The position numbers and the translations under genes were made by a program. Shown one piece after another: positions 15,314-25,655 of a stretch of DNA of 64,000 bases. How positions within the stretch are numbered: the stretch's first letter is position 1; the number at the start of each line of letters is the position of its first letter. The DNA is taken from the NCBI RefSeq assembly GCF_900110065.1, contig NZ_FOCI01000011.1, positions 48,361 to 112,360 of the forward strand, read 5' to 3'. The notes beneath the pieces were generated by a model. The model ran no database searches. It worked only from the letters and a program-made list of their open reading frames with translations, and was not told the DNA's origin. The stretch comes from Loktanella fryxellensis (GTDB taxonomy: Bacteria; Pseudomonadota; Alphaproteobacteria; Rhodobacterales; Rhodobacteraceae).

Positions 15314-16105
15314 TCAGCCGTCGATCTGGCCAGCCATGACGGCGATCGCGCGCTGATAGACGGTTGCGGCGTTCCACTGTTCGATCACGGCAAAGTTCGG
15401 CTCGCCTTCCTGAAAACCTGCACCGGGCTGCCAGCCCTTTTGACGCAGGAAATTCGCGGTCGATGCCAGCGCGTCGACGTCGTCGGTCAGATCGACCACG
15501 CCGTCGCCGTTGCCGTCCACGCCGTAGATGCCGACGTTGCCCGGCAGGAACTGGGTATGGCCGACCTCGCCGTGCATGGCGCCGATGGTGGCGGACGACA
15601 GGCTGCCGCTGTCCACCAGCTGCAGCGCGGCCATCGCATGCGGCGTGAAGAAGTCGGAGCGGCGGCAGTCATAGGCCAGCGTGGTGATCGCGCTGAGCAC
15701 GTTGCTGTCGCCCATGAAGTTGCCGAAGCCGGTTTCCATGCCCCAGATCGCCACGATCACCGACGGCGGCACGCCGTAGCGCTGTTCCAGCGTGCCGTAA
15801 AAGTTGGGGTTGTTTGCGATCTTGCTGCGGCCCTGACTGACGATCGTGTCCGCACCACGGATGCGCAGGAACTCGTCCAGCTCATAGCGGAAGGACCGCT
15901 GGTTGCGGTCGGCCTCAATGGTACGGCTGGCGTATTGGGTGGCGGCCAGCGCCTCCAGCCCGCGGGCGCCCACGCCGCTGGCCTGCGCCTCGGCGGCGAA
16001 GGCCTGTTTCCAGGCGTCGAACCCGCTGGCGGTGTCGCCGCAGGTGGCAGCTGCGGCAGCGCCGGTGGAGAGTGTGAAGATGGCAGTCAGGGCAAGGCGG
16101 CGCAT
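15314..16105 (-). CDS. Lytic murein transglycosylase, MltB family
   Basis: A 263-residue secreted enzyme that cleaves the glycan strand of peptidoglycan to give 1,6-anhydro-muropeptides. The N-terminal 20 residues form a signal peptide (LALTAIFTLSTGAAAAA). The SLT_2 domain follows with catalytic Glu124 in IWGMETGFGNF and the later EVGHTQFLPGNVGIYGVDGN that builds the active-site wall. The length is short for MltB and there is no C-terminal peptidoglycan-binding domain. It lies downstream of metG on the same strand, separated by 118 bases. Confidence 0.9.
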   Translation of the reverse strand: MRRLALTAIFTLSTGAAAAATCGDTASGFDAWKQAFAAEAQASGVGARGLEALAATQYASRTIEADRNQRSFRYELDEFLRIRGADTIVSQGRSKIANNPNFYGTLEQRYGVPPSVIVAIWGMETGFGNFMGDSNVLSAITTLAYDCRRSDFFTPHAMAALQLVDSGSLSSATIGAMHGEVGHTQFLPGNVGIYGVDGNGDGVVDLTDDVDALASTANFLRQKGWQPGAGFQEGEPNFAVIEQWNAATVYQRAIAVMAGQIDG

Positions 16106-16223
16106 GTGAAGGCTTTCAAAGGGTCAATGTTGGCGCAGATACTAGCACGACACGCCCGTTATCCAATAACAGCTGCGTCAGAGCGGCGCAGGGCCTTACC
16201 AGCAGGGTCCTTGCGGGTCCGTG

Positions 16224-17936
<1,713 letters not shown>

Positions 17937-18039
17937 GCGCGTTGCTTTCTGTTGCTTGGCGCTGCTTCTAGCGCCGCACCCGCCGCAATGAAAGGGGAGG
18001 GCTTGTCCCCGGCAAGGGGCGCGGGCTAGGTCATGGCCC

Positions 18040-18117
18040 AGACCCCGAGACCCCAAGACCCCAAGTCCCCAAGACCCCTGGCCCCCCAAGTCCCCGCAGA
18101 CCCCCGCAGACCCGCAG
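18040..18117 (+). repeat. C-rich quasi-repeat between metG and reductase
   Basis: An imperfect repetition of units such as AGACCCC, CAAGACC and AAGTCCCC fills 78 bases with hardly any G runs. It lies in the divergent gap of metG and the reductase gene, ending 14 bases before the latter. If translated in the reductase frame it would be a Pro-rich extension, but no ribosome site supports that. Confidence 0.6.
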
Positions 18118-18131
18118 CACAGGACCAGCCC

Positions 18132-19175
18132 ATGCAGACGATCACCCTCGGCCGCACCGACATCGCGGTGACGGACTGGTGCCTTGGCACCATGACCTTC
18201 GGCAACCAGACGCCGTCCGGTGACGCGCACCGCCAGATCGACATGGCGCTGGACGCGGGCCTGACGTTCATGGACTGCGCCGAGATGTATCCGGTGAACC
18301 CGGTGTCCAGGGAAACCGCTGGCCGGTCCGAAGAGATCCTCGGTGCGTGGTTCGCGAAATCCGGGCGGCGCGCCGACTGGGTGCTGGCCACCAAGGTGTC
18401 GGGGCCGAACGGCGGTTTCGTGCGCGACGGTGCGGGATACACCGGGGCCAACATCGGTGACGCCATCGACGCATCGCTGCGCCGGTTGCAGACCGATATG
18501 ATCGACCTCTACCAGTTGCACTGGCCCGACCGCGGGTCATGGGCGTTTCGCAGCAACTGGGGCTACGACCCTTCGGCGCAGGACCGGACCACGACGCTGG
18601 ACCACATGCACGAGGTGCTGACGGCCCTCGATGCGGCGGTGAAGGCGGGCAAGATCCGCGCCGTCGGCCTGTCGAACGAGACGGCTTGGGGCACCACGAA
18701 ATGGTGCGATGTGGCCGAACAGCACGGCCTGCCACGCATGGCCGCGATCCAGAACGAATATTCGCCGCTGTGCCGGATCATTGACACCGACCTGAGCGAG
18801 GTGATGGTGAACGAGGATGTCACGCTGCTGTCCTATTCGCCCCTCGCCGCCGGCCTGCTGACGGGCAAGTATCAGGACGGCGCCGTGCCTGCCGCCAGCC
18901 GCATGTCGCTGAACGGCGATCTGGGCGGGCGCAAGACCGACCGCGCATTCGACGCCGTGCAGGCCTATCTCGACATCGCGGCGCGCCACGACATCGACCC
19001 GGTGCACATGGCGATGGCGTGGCAAGCGACGCGACCCTTTGCGGTCAGCGCGATCTTCGGCGCGACCACGGCGGACCAGCTGGCGCAGATCCTGGCCGGG
19101 CGCGACCTGGTGCTGTCGGAGGAGGTGGTGGCCGAGATCGACGCCGCCCACAAGGCGCATCCGATGCCCTATTGA
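18132..19175 (+). CDS. Aldo/keto reductase
   Basis: A 347-residue NADPH-dependent oxidoreductase of the aldo/keto reductase superfamily, Tas-like branch. Visible are the N-terminal [20 protein letters not shown], the catalytic Asp and Tyr in FMDCAEMYP, the Lys in LATKVSG, the His in YQLHWPDR and the cofactor part [16 protein letters not shown]. The substrate is not known from sequence. The ATG at 18132 starts the first barrel strand directly. The lipocalin gene follows 34 bases later and may be co-transcribed. Confidence 0.93.
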   Translation: MQTITLGRTDIAVTDWCLGTMTFGNQTPSGDAHRQIDMALDAGLTFMDCAEMYPVNPVSRETAGRSEEILGAWFAKSGRRADWVLATKVSGPNGGFVRDGAGYTGANIGDAIDASLRRLQTDMIDLYQLHWPDRGSWAFRSNWGYDPSAQDRTTTLDHMHEVLTALDAAVKAGKIRAVGLSNETAWGTTKWCDVAEQHGLPRMAAIQNEYSPLCRIIDTDLSEVMVNEDVTLLSYSPLAAGLLTGKYQDGAVPAASRMSLNGDLGGRKTDRAFDAVQAYLDIAARHDIDPVHMAMAWQATRPFAVSAIFGATTADQLAQILAGRDLVLSEEVVAEIDAAHKAHPMPY

Positions 19176-19209
19176 GGGGCACCCCCACCTTACGAAAAAG
19201 GACGATTCC

Positions 19210-19764
19210 ATGCGCGCACGACTTGCGACCCTTGCCCTGCTGGCCCTGCTGAGCGCCTGCGCGAAACCCCAACCGGGAGAGCCGGTGGGCGGTCTGCTGG
19301 AGGTCTACCGCGACCGCAGCGTGCCCATCGGGTCGGCGCTGAACTTCGACGCGGGCCGCTATGCGGGTACGTGGTACGAGGTCGCGCGCTATCCGGTGCC
19401 GTTCGAGACGGGCTGCGTCGGCGTGACGGCGGAATATGCGCCGCTGCCGGATGGCGGGCTGTCCGTGCTGAACACCTGCCGCACGCCGGACGGCAACGTG
19501 CGCAGCACGATTGAAGGCCGCGCCGAGGTGGTCGGGCCGGGGCGGCTGACCGTGCGGTTCGACACGGTGCCGTTCGCCGCCGATTACTGGGTGCTGTGGA
19601 TCGACGAAGGCTATCGCACCGCCGTGGTGGGCGCGCCGGATGGGCGGTCCGGCTGGATCCTGAACCGCGATCCCCAGATCCCCGCCGATCGGCTTGCGGC
19701 GGCGCGCGACGTGCTGGAATTCAACGGCTACGACCTGAGCCGTCTGGTGATGGTCGGGCAGTAG
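19210..19764 (+). CDS. Lipocalin family lipoprotein
   Basis: A 184-residue outer-membrane-type lipoprotein. It has a lipoprotein signal with lipobox LLSAC (Cys17) and then the bacterial lipocalin (Blc) pattern: GRYAGTWYEVARYP at the start of the barrel, a Cys pair (GCVGVT and NTCRT), and FAADYWVLWIDEGYRTAVVG, GWILNRDP. Blc-type proteins bind fatty acids or lysophospholipids and act in envelope stress. A ribosome site (AAAGGA) precedes the ATG. The gene converges on the NUDIX gene with three bases between stops. Confidence 0.93.
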   Translation: MRARLATLALLALLSACAKPQPGEPVGGLLEVYRDRSVPIGSALNFDAGRYAGTWYEVARYPVPFETGCVGVTAEYAPLPDGGLSVLNTCRTPDGNVRSTIEGRAEVVGPGRLTVRFDTVPFAADYWVLWIDEGYRTAVVGAPDGRSGWILNRDPQIPADRLAAARDVLEFNGYDLSRLVMVGQ

Positions 19765-19767
19765 GCG

Positions 19768-20460
19768 TCAGAGCGGGCCGCGACCGCCAAGGCGGGCGAC
19801 CAGATGCGCCTCGTCGTCGTTGCGGAAGAACGGGATGGTCAGCGGCGCCTCCGGGTCGGCCAGATGCGCCATCAGTTCGGCCAGCACGACGGTGGTGATG
19901 AAGGGCAGGTCCAACGTCCGCGCGTCCGCCAGTGGAACCCATTGCAGCAAGGACAACTCGTCCTCGGCATGGCTGAAGTCGTCGGGGTCGGTGATCAGGT
20001 CCGACGCCTCGGCCAGCAGGAACCGCGCGTCGAAGCGGCGTGTGCGCCCCGGCGGCGTCACGGCGCGAAAGAAATAGCGCAGACCCCGCGCACTGGGGAC
20101 ATGACCGGCTGCGGCGAAGCCGTGCCAGCCGATGGGCGCATCGGGCCAGGGGGCGGGACGCGCCAGCATTTGGCCCGTCTCCTCCCACAACTCGCGGATC
20201 GCTGCGGCGGCGATGGCATGGGGTGGCTGGCGGCTGTCGCGCGACAGCGCGTCCGCCTGTGCCGCTGGCAGGTCGGCCAAGGGCACGTGGGCATCGCCGG
20301 GATCGGTGGCACCGCCCGGAAAGACGAACTTGCCCGGCATGAATGCGGCGGACGCGCCGCGCTGGCCCATCAGGACCGAGGGTGCACCGTCACGCCGGAT
20401 CACGATGACCGTCGCGGCATCCCTGATCGGCACGCCTTGTGGATCAATCGGGACTGGCAA
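19768..20460 (-). CDS. NUDIX hydrolase
   Basis: A protein of about 230 residues of the NUDIX superfamily, related to the long CoA-pyrophosphatase-like or NUDT19-like branch. The first strand is TVIVIRRDGAPSVLMGQRG, followed by FMPGKFVFPGG and the NUDIX helix AAAAIRELWEETGQML; the insertion between glycine and helix is longer than usual. The start is uncertain: TTG at 20460 overlaps the upstream DUF983 gene by 17 bases, and GTG at 20433 is the alternative; no ATG is available in a sensible place. The overlap suggests coupling with DUF983. Confidence 0.85.
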   Translation of the reverse strand: MPVPIDPQGVPIRDAATVIVIRRDGAPSVLMGQRGASAAFMPGKFVFPGGATDPGDAHVPLADLPAAQADALSRDSRQPPHAIAAAAIRELWEETGQMLARPAPWPDAPIGWHGFAAAGHVPSARGLRYFFRAVTPPGRTRRFDARFLLAEASDLITDPDDFSHAEDELSLLQWVPLADARTLDLPFITTVVLAELMAHLADPEAPLTIPFFRNDDEAHLVARLGGRGPL

Positions 20461-20833
20461 ATCCGTGCATCCCGTTCGCCCACTGGATGCCGACCACCAA
20501 TCCCTTGAGGCGCGGCAGCAGGAACAGCGACAAGCCCACCGTTCCGATGGTGAAGGCTGTCGCCAGCACCAGCGGGTCGGGGCGATATTCGACAAAACTG
20601 TAGATCAGGATGGGCGCCAGCAGGTGCCCCACGATAAGGATGGTCAGATAGGCCGGCCCGTCGTCCGCGCGGTGCCCCGACAGGCTTTCCTGACAGACCG
20701 GGCACCTGTCCACGACCTTCAGGAAGCTGGTGAACATGTGGCCTTCGCCGCAGTTGGGGCACCGCCGGCGGAAGCCGCGCCACATGGCGGTCTTGGAACT
20801 GCGGGTGGCCTGCGTGATCCGGGTATCTGACAT
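20444..20833 (-). CDS. DUF983 membrane protein
   Basis: A 129-residue protein of the DUF983 family. Two CxxC knuckles (RRCPNCGEGHMF and RCPVCQESL) form a small zinc-ribbon-like head, followed by two membrane helices (TILIVGHLLAPILIYSFV and TAFTIGTVGLSLFLLPRL). Members are widespread in alphaproteobacteria and of unknown function. The gene is coupled to the NUDIX gene. Confidence 0.9.
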   Translation of the reverse strand: MSDTRITQATRSSKTAMWRGFRRRCPNCGEGHMFTSFLKVVDRCPVCQESLSGHRADDGPAYLTILIVGHLLAPILIYSFVEYRPDPLVLATAFTIGTVGLSLFLLPRLKGLVVGIQWANGMHGFASPD

Positions 20834-21387
20834 GGTCGCTCCTCAGTTTTACCAGATGGCTGTTCCCGGTTTGAATTGAAAGGGGCGATCGCCATTGCGC
20901 GCATGTGACGCGCAGGCTGCGCCGAGCGTGTGCGCGGACACGCCACCGGCGCGGGGCTGCGTCGCACCTGCGGTCGGGGGAGTGCCGGGTTGCATGTGGG
21001 GCTGGCTGATCGCAGGGTGCCGCCCGTAATCGTGCCGCTGCATTTGGTATGAGGTTTCGGCATTTGAATGCCGCGAATCCGGCCGGTCAGGCAATCTGGT
21101 TTATCTGCACGTGTCGCGGCGCGGAAGTGACGGCAATGCTGCGAAGTGGACGGACGAGAGAGCAGGAGGCGCGACCCGCCAGCCGGATAACAGGCAGCGC
21201 GACCCCCCAGCAGGCGGCATAACCTGCCATACTGATAGCAGGCGCCGTGACCCGCAGCGCAGGCGACGTGACCCGCCCATCGGGCAGGGTTGGCTCTGGG
21301 TGGACGGGTCACGCAGTGCCTTGCCTTACTGGCAGGCGGACGGGCGCAGGTCGGCGGGGGACTGCCGGCAACCCGTCGCCCGGCGTC
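20834..21387. other. Intergenic region with degenerate direct repeats
   Basis: No gene is supported. Four degenerate copies of a unit near GCAGGCGNCGTGACCCGC lie at about 21162, 21190, 21238 and 21259; the last two differ at one base. The remainder looks like ordinary non-coding DNA. It is the 3' flank of the PleD-like gene and the 5' flank of DUF983. Confidence 0.5.
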
Positions 21388-22779
21388 TCAGGCGGCAGAC
21401 TGGCTGAAGGCGATGCCGTCCCGGCCGTTCGCCTTGGCATGGTAGAGGGCCGCATCCGCATGTTTGAACATGTCGCCGAGCGTCGTGATCTGGTCCGGGT
21501 CGATCGCATCGACGGCCACCCCGACCGAGACGGTGACATGCATGTCGCCGTGGCCACTGCCCAGGGCGAAGGGTCTGATGTTCACCAGACGGCGCAGCCG
21601 CTGGGCCGCTGCCTTTGCCTCCGGCAGGGTCGTGCGCGGCATGGCGATCAGGAATTCCTCGCCGCCGATGCGGGCCACCAGATCCTCTGGGCGGAAGTTC
21701 TGCTTCAACCGGTCCGCAAGCTCGCACAGGACACGGTCGCCCGCTGCATGGCCATAGCCGTCGTTGATCCGCTTGAAATGATCGATGTCGATCATCATCA
21801 GCGCATAGCGTCCGCCGACCGCGTGCGCCTGTTCGGCCATCCGGCGCAGATGGGTTTCGGCATAGCGACGATTGTACAGACCCGTCAGCGCATCGGTCAT
21901 CGCCGCGTGAAGGCCGTGGCGCAGGGTGTCGCGCAACCGGTCCTGGTCGTGTTTGTGCCGCAGCAGCGACCGTGTGCGCAGCACCAGTTCGGCAGGCCCC
22001 ACCTCTCCGATGACGACGTCGTCGCTGCCCAGATCCAGCAGCATGGCGGCCACGTCGCTCTTGTCGCGGGGCAGCAGGATCATCTGGCTGGCCAATCGCG
22101 TGGTTTCGCGCGCGCGCAGGTCGGCCACCAGACGGAACAACTGCCCGTCCGTGATGTCGGCGGCATGGGCGTCGATAATGAACATGTCGGTCTTCGGCAT
22201 GTCGACGGCGTCGATCAGTGCCGAATCGGACGCGACGATGCGCGTCGACGCGTGCAGGTCCGCCTCGATCCCGGTGATCAGTCGGCGTGCGCTGACCGGA
22301 TCGTCGGACAGCAACGTGATGCGGTCCGGCGTGATGCGGCGGGGGCGGGTATCCTCGAACCCGAAGTTGCGGTTGGTGCCGTCGCGCATCTGCAGTTCGC
22401 GCGACATGTTCCGGCGACGCATCAGGCTGCGCACGCGGGCCAGCAGCAGGGCATCGCTGATCGGCCGGGGCAATACGTCGTCCGCACCCGCATCAAGGGC
22501 GAGGAACCGTGCGGCGCTGGTGTCGAGCACGCCGACCGAGACGATCGCGATATTCGCCAGAACCGGATTTTCACGCAGCGCCCGGCAAAAGGCATACCCG
22601 TCGGAGACGAGATCGGTCAGGTTGATCAGGATCAGGTCAGGCGCCGCACGGGCGATCACTCCAAATGCCTCTGCGCAGGTTGCCACGGCATCGACGTCAT
22701 AGCGGGCCGCCAGCATCTTGACCCGCAGCACGATCCGGTTGGTCGATACGCCATCAACGATCAGTATTCTGCCAGACAT
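21388..22779 (-). CDS. pleD: PleD-like diguanylate cyclase, degenerate receiver
   Basis: A 463-residue protein with the PleD layout: receiver (1-120), second receiver-like adaptor (about 150-280) and GGDEF domain (about 300-460). The cyclase is intact: RIGGEEF active site, DIDHFKRINDGYGH upstream, and an allosteric I-site RPED five residues before GGEEF. It should make cyclic-di-GMP. In the first receiver the acid pair reads DG (9-10) instead of DD, and the phosphorylated Asp53 of Caulobacter PleD is Asn53 (LILINLTDL). Control by phosphorylation is therefore unlikely here. It diverges from the DUF3572 gene, which also sits beside pleD in related bacteria. Confidence 0.9.
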   Translation of the reverse strand: MSGRILIVDGVSTNRIVLRVKMLAARYDVDAVATCAEAFGVIARAAPDLILINLTDLVSDGYAFCRALRENPVLANIAIVSVGVLDTSAARFLALDAGADDVLPRPISDALLLARVRSLMRRRNMSRELQMRDGTNRNFGFEDTRPRRITPDRITLLSDDPVSARRLITGIEADLHASTRIVASDSALIDAVDMPKTDMFIIDAHAADITDGQLFRLVADLRARETTRLASQMILLPRDKSDVAAMLLDLGSDDVVIGEVGPAELVLRTRSLLRHKHDQDRLRDTLRHGLHAAMTDALTGLYNRRYAETHLRRMAEQAHAVGGRYALMMIDIDHFKRINDGYGHAAGDRVLCELADRLKQNFRPEDLVARIGGEEFLIAMPRTTLPEAKAAAQRLRRLVNIRPFALGSGHGDMHVTVSVGVAVDAIDPDQITTLGDMFKHADAALYHAKANGRDGIAFSQSAA

Positions 22780-22872
22780 CTTGCAATCCCTACCTGACGG
22801 TTTCACCATCGCACGGTGACATTGCACAAGAACCCTTAAAAAAGTGTTCATCGTCAGGAAAAGGAACGACCC

Positions 22873-23163
22873 ATGGCGCGCGACATGACACCCGACGGGG
22901 CAGAGGTGCTGGCCCTGCAGGCCCTGAGCCATGTCGCCGGCGACCCGGATCTGGCCGAGGCGTTCATGGGGTCGAGCGGTCTGTCGCCAGACGATCTGCG
23001 GCGCGGTGCGGGCGACCCCATATTCCTGGCGTCGGTGCTGGATTTCCTGACCCAGCAGGACGACTGGGTGATGGCCTTCTGCGACGCACACGGGCATCCC
23101 TATGACGCGCCGTTGCGCGCACGCCACGCGCTGCCGGGGTCCGAGCAGGTGCACTGGACGTGA
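22873..23163 (+). CDS. DUF3572 family protein
   Basis: A 96-residue protein of the alphaproteobacterial DUF3572 family: ALQALSHVAGDPDLAEAFMG, then FLTQQDDWVMAFCDAHG. It is predicted to be a small helical bundle of unknown function, commonly encoded next to pleD. The ribosome site AAAGGA precedes the ATG. The HAD gene follows after one base and is probably co-translated. Confidence 0.85.
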   Translation: MARDMTPDGAEVLALQALSHVAGDPDLAEAFMGSSGLSPDDLRRGAGDPIFLASVLDFLTQQDDWVMAFCDAHGHPYDAPLRARHALPGSEQVHWT

Positions 23164-23164
23164 C

Positions 23165-23896
23165 ATGCGGGGGCCGGATGCGATGCGCGGACTGATCTTC
23201 GACAAGGACGGCACCCTGTTCGACTTCGTGGCGACCTGGGCGACGTTCACGCGCGCGGTCCTGATTGCCGAGGGGGGCGGCGATCCGCACCGGACCGAGG
23301 CCCTGGCCGCGATACTGGGCTTCGACCCCGCGACGGGCCGCTTCGCCTCCGGCAGCGTGATGATCGCAGAGCCGGTGGATGTCATCGCCCGGCGGATTGC
23401 TGCGGTGACGGGTGCTGTGGACGTGGCCGCCCTGACAGCCCGTCTGATCGCGGCATCCGAAGACGTGCCGCAGCATCCGGTGACGAACCTCGCCGCGTTG
23501 ATGGACGCTTTGCGCGCCATGGGGCTGACGCTCGGGGTGGTGACGAACGATGGCGAGGCGCCGGCGCGGCGGCACCTGGCGGATGCGGGTCTATCGGGGC
23601 ACATGGCGTTCGTCGCGGGCTATGACAGCGGTCACGGTGCCAAACCTGCACCGGATCCGCTGCACGCCTTCTGCGATGCGACAGGGCTCGACCCTGACGG
23701 CTGTGCGATGATCGGCGACAGCGTGCACGACATGACGGCGGGCCGGGCGGCGGGGATGACCTGCATCGGCGTGCTGACCGGACCGGCGGACCGCGCGACG
23801 CTGGCCCCCCATGCGGACGTCGTGCTGGACAGCATCGCGGACCTGCCCGCATGGCTGACCCGCGACAGGACAGATCCATCTGTGAAACATGGCTGA
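23165..23896 (+). CDS. HAD-superfamily phosphatase, Gph-like
   Basis: A 243-residue haloacid dehalogenase-type hydrolase. Motif I is IFDKDGTLFDF (nucleophile and acid Asp), motif II the Thr in GVVTNDGEA, motif III the Lys in GHGAKPAPDP, and motif IV the Asp pair in AMIGDSVHDM. The order and the helical cap between motifs I and II fit phosphoglycolate phosphatase-like enzymes, but the substrate cannot be read from sequence. The ATG at 23165 lies directly after the DUF3572 stop; an in-frame ATG at 23183 is also possible. Confidence 0.9.
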   Translation: MRGPDAMRGLIFDKDGTLFDFVATWATFTRAVLIAEGGGDPHRTEALAAILGFDPATGRFASGSVMIAEPVDVIARRIAAVTGAVDVAALTARLIAASEDVPQHPVTNLAALMDALRAMGLTLGVVTNDGEAPARRHLADAGLSGHMAFVAGYDSGHGAKPAPDPLHAFCDATGLDPDGCAMIGDSVHDMTAGRAAGMTCIGVLTGPADRATLAPHADVVLDSIADLPAWLTRDRTDPSVKHG

Positions 23897-24001
23897 CATA
23901 TCCGTGATCGGCTCTGTCGGGGGGAAACCATGTGGCGGGTTGCTACGTTCTTAGATCATAGCAGTTCACAACGGGCTGCCGGGAAGAGAAAGAGTAAACC
24001 T

Positions 24002-24571
24002 ATGTCGATGAAGTCCAACCTGATGACCGCCGCTGCCGTTCTGGCCCTGACCACCGGTTCCGTGGTCGCACAGGACGCGATGGCCGCCAACCCGATGGTC
24101 GGCGGCGCAGAGATGCTGCCGACGCAGACCATCGTCGAGAACGCCTCCAACGCCGAAAACCTGACGACGCTGGTCGCAGCCGTGCAGGCCGCCGGTCTGG
24201 TCGAGACGCTGTCCGGCGAAGGCCCCTTCACCGTGTTCGCGCCGACAAACGACGCCTTCGCCAAGATCGACGAAGCGCAGCTGGCCTCGCTGCTGGAGCC
24301 CGCCAACCAAGCCGCTCTGACGCAGATCCTGACCTGCCACGTGGTTGCCGCCAACGCGAGCGCCGAAGCCATCATGGGCATGATCGCCGACGACAACGGC
24401 ACGCATGAAGTGACCACCGTCGGTGGCTGCGTCCTGCAGGCGAAGATGGACGGCGACATGGTCACGCTGACCGACGAGCGCGGCCAGATCATCACCGTGA
24501 CGCAGGCCGACGTGTTCCAGTCGAACGGCGTCGTGCACGTGGTCGACACGGTCATCCTCCCGGCCGAATAA
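24002..24571 (+). CDS. Secreted fasciclin-domain protein
   Basis: A 189-residue exported protein. A signal peptide (about 25 residues, cleavage near VVAQDA) is followed by one fasciclin (FAS1) domain with the hallmark GEGPFTVFAPTNDAFAKI and the closing GVVHVVDTVILP. A Cys pair (LTCHV and GGCVL) may form a disulfide. FAS1 proteins mediate adhesion or surface binding. The gene has its own hairpin terminator downstream. Confidence 0.92.
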   Translation: MSMKSNLMTAAAVLALTTGSVVAQDAMAANPMVGGAEMLPTQTIVENASNAENLTTLVAAVQAAGLVETLSGEGPFTVFAPTNDAFAKIDEAQLASLLEPANQAALTQILTCHVVAANASAEAIMGMIADDNGTHEVTTVGGCVLQAKMDGDMVTLTDERGQIITVTQADVFQSNGVVHVVDTVILPAE

Positions 24572-24609
24572 GACGCCCCGCGTCAGGCTGCATCCCTTTC
24601 GCAGCCGAG

Positions 24610-24634
24610 GCCCCGCATGCACTGCATGCGGGGC
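24610..24634 (+). terminator. Rho-independent terminator after fasciclin gene
   Basis: A perfect 12-base stem (GCCCCGCATGCA and complement) with a one-base centre, followed by a run of T. The rest of the gap up to 24933 is A+T-richer and probably carries the promoter of the YbjN gene; no further gene is seen. Confidence 0.9.
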
Positions 24635-24933
24635 TTTTTCTTTGCCGTGTGCCGGATGGGCGTTGCCCGTGCCCCCAAGCCAAGTTCCGCGCATGTGATC
24701 GGCGCATCTGCGTGTTTTGGTAGCCCTGCGCGTCGGAATGCGTTATCAATGTTGCAATAGCGCTAAAAAGCGCAATCAGCAGGCACTTATCCCCAGAATA
24801 CCGCTTTACAGACTGCCCCCACGGTCGCACCATATCTCGTAGGGGCCAATAAAGAAAAATACCGTCACTAGAGCAGTGGCATATTGCTGGGGATCCGACG
24901 CGGTCGTCTGCACATGAGAACGAGGCAAAGGCA

Positions 24934-25437
24934 ATGGCACTGATCGAGCCGTATTTCGACGATGGCGACGTCCATCCCATCGACCTGGTGGAACACCTGG
25001 CCGAACACCACGCGTGGGAGTTCGACCGTCTGGCCGACGACCAGATCGCCATGCAGGTCGAAGGTCAGTGGCGCACCTACGCGATCACGCTGTCATGGTC
25101 CGACCGGGACGAGACGCTGCGCCTGATCTGCACGTTCGAGATGGAGCCGCCTGCCCACCGGACACAGGCCCTGTTCGAGGCGTTGAACACGATCAACGAC
25201 GACAGCTGGGCCGGCACGTTCACCTGGTGGCCCGAGCAGAAGATGATGGTCTATCGTTACGGCCTTGTGCTGGCGGGTGAACAGATCGCAAGCCCCGAGC
25301 AGGTCGATACGATGATCCACACGGCAGTCACGAGCTGCGAGCGGTATTACCCCGCGCTGCAGCTGGTCACCTGGGCTGAACGCACGCCTGCTGAGGCGAT
25401 CCGCATCGCCATCGGCGAGGTCTATGGACGGGCCTGA
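24934..25437 (+). CDS. YbjN domain protein
   Basis: A 167-residue protein of the YbjN family, whose fold resembles type III secretion chaperones. Family features are AWEFDRLADDQIAMQVEGQW, LSWSDRDETLRLICTFEM and ALNTINDDSWAGTFTWWPEQ. In enterobacteria YbjN affects motility and stress; in alphaproteobacteria the role is not established. It has no signal or membrane segment. It is followed by a 218-base gap that contains a dispersed intergenic repeat, and then proC. Confidence 0.88.
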   Translation: MALIEPYFDDGDVHPIDLVEHLAEHHAWEFDRLADDQIAMQVEGQWRTYAITLSWSDRDETLRLICTFEMEPPAHRTQALFEALNTINDDSWAGTFTWWPEQKMMVYRYGLVLAGEQIASPEQVDTMIHTAVTSCERYYPALQLVTWAERTPAEAIRIAIGEVYGRA

Positions 25438-25534
25438 TCGGCTGAACGAGGAAGCCGGTCGTCGTGATGTCGTCATGGGGGCCAGCCCGCCGCCGGCTGA
25501 TTATCGAACCAGTGGCGCACCAACCGCCCGCTCC

Positions 25535-25560
25535 CCGGGATATTTTTGACCGACAGAATG
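25535..25560 (+). repeat. Dispersed intergenic repeat, CCGGGATATTT type
   Basis: CCGGGATATTTTTGACCGACAG lies between the YbjN gene and proC. Related copies lie at 41221 and 60183 in this window. Confidence 0.65.
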
Positions 25561-25655
25561 AAGGACGTCGTGCTGCGGGCCTTGCAGACTGGCATCTGAC
25601 GTTGCCTCCGCCGTGCGGCCGACCTAGGCTTGGCCCGTGACGGGGGAGTGATCAG

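Noticed and set aside
18033..18131. Pro-rich N-terminal extension of the aldo/keto reductase
   Set aside because: No ribosome site before ATG 18033, and the sequence is low-complexity DNA; the fold starts at 18132.
17937..18521. N-terminal extension of metG
   Set aside because: The open frame continues upstream, but the conserved synthetase start is at 17936 and the extra part overlaps the divergent reductase gene.
22780..23604. N-terminal extension of the PleD-like gene
   Set aside because: The extended frame runs antisense through the DUF3572 and HAD genes; the receiver domain begins at 22779.
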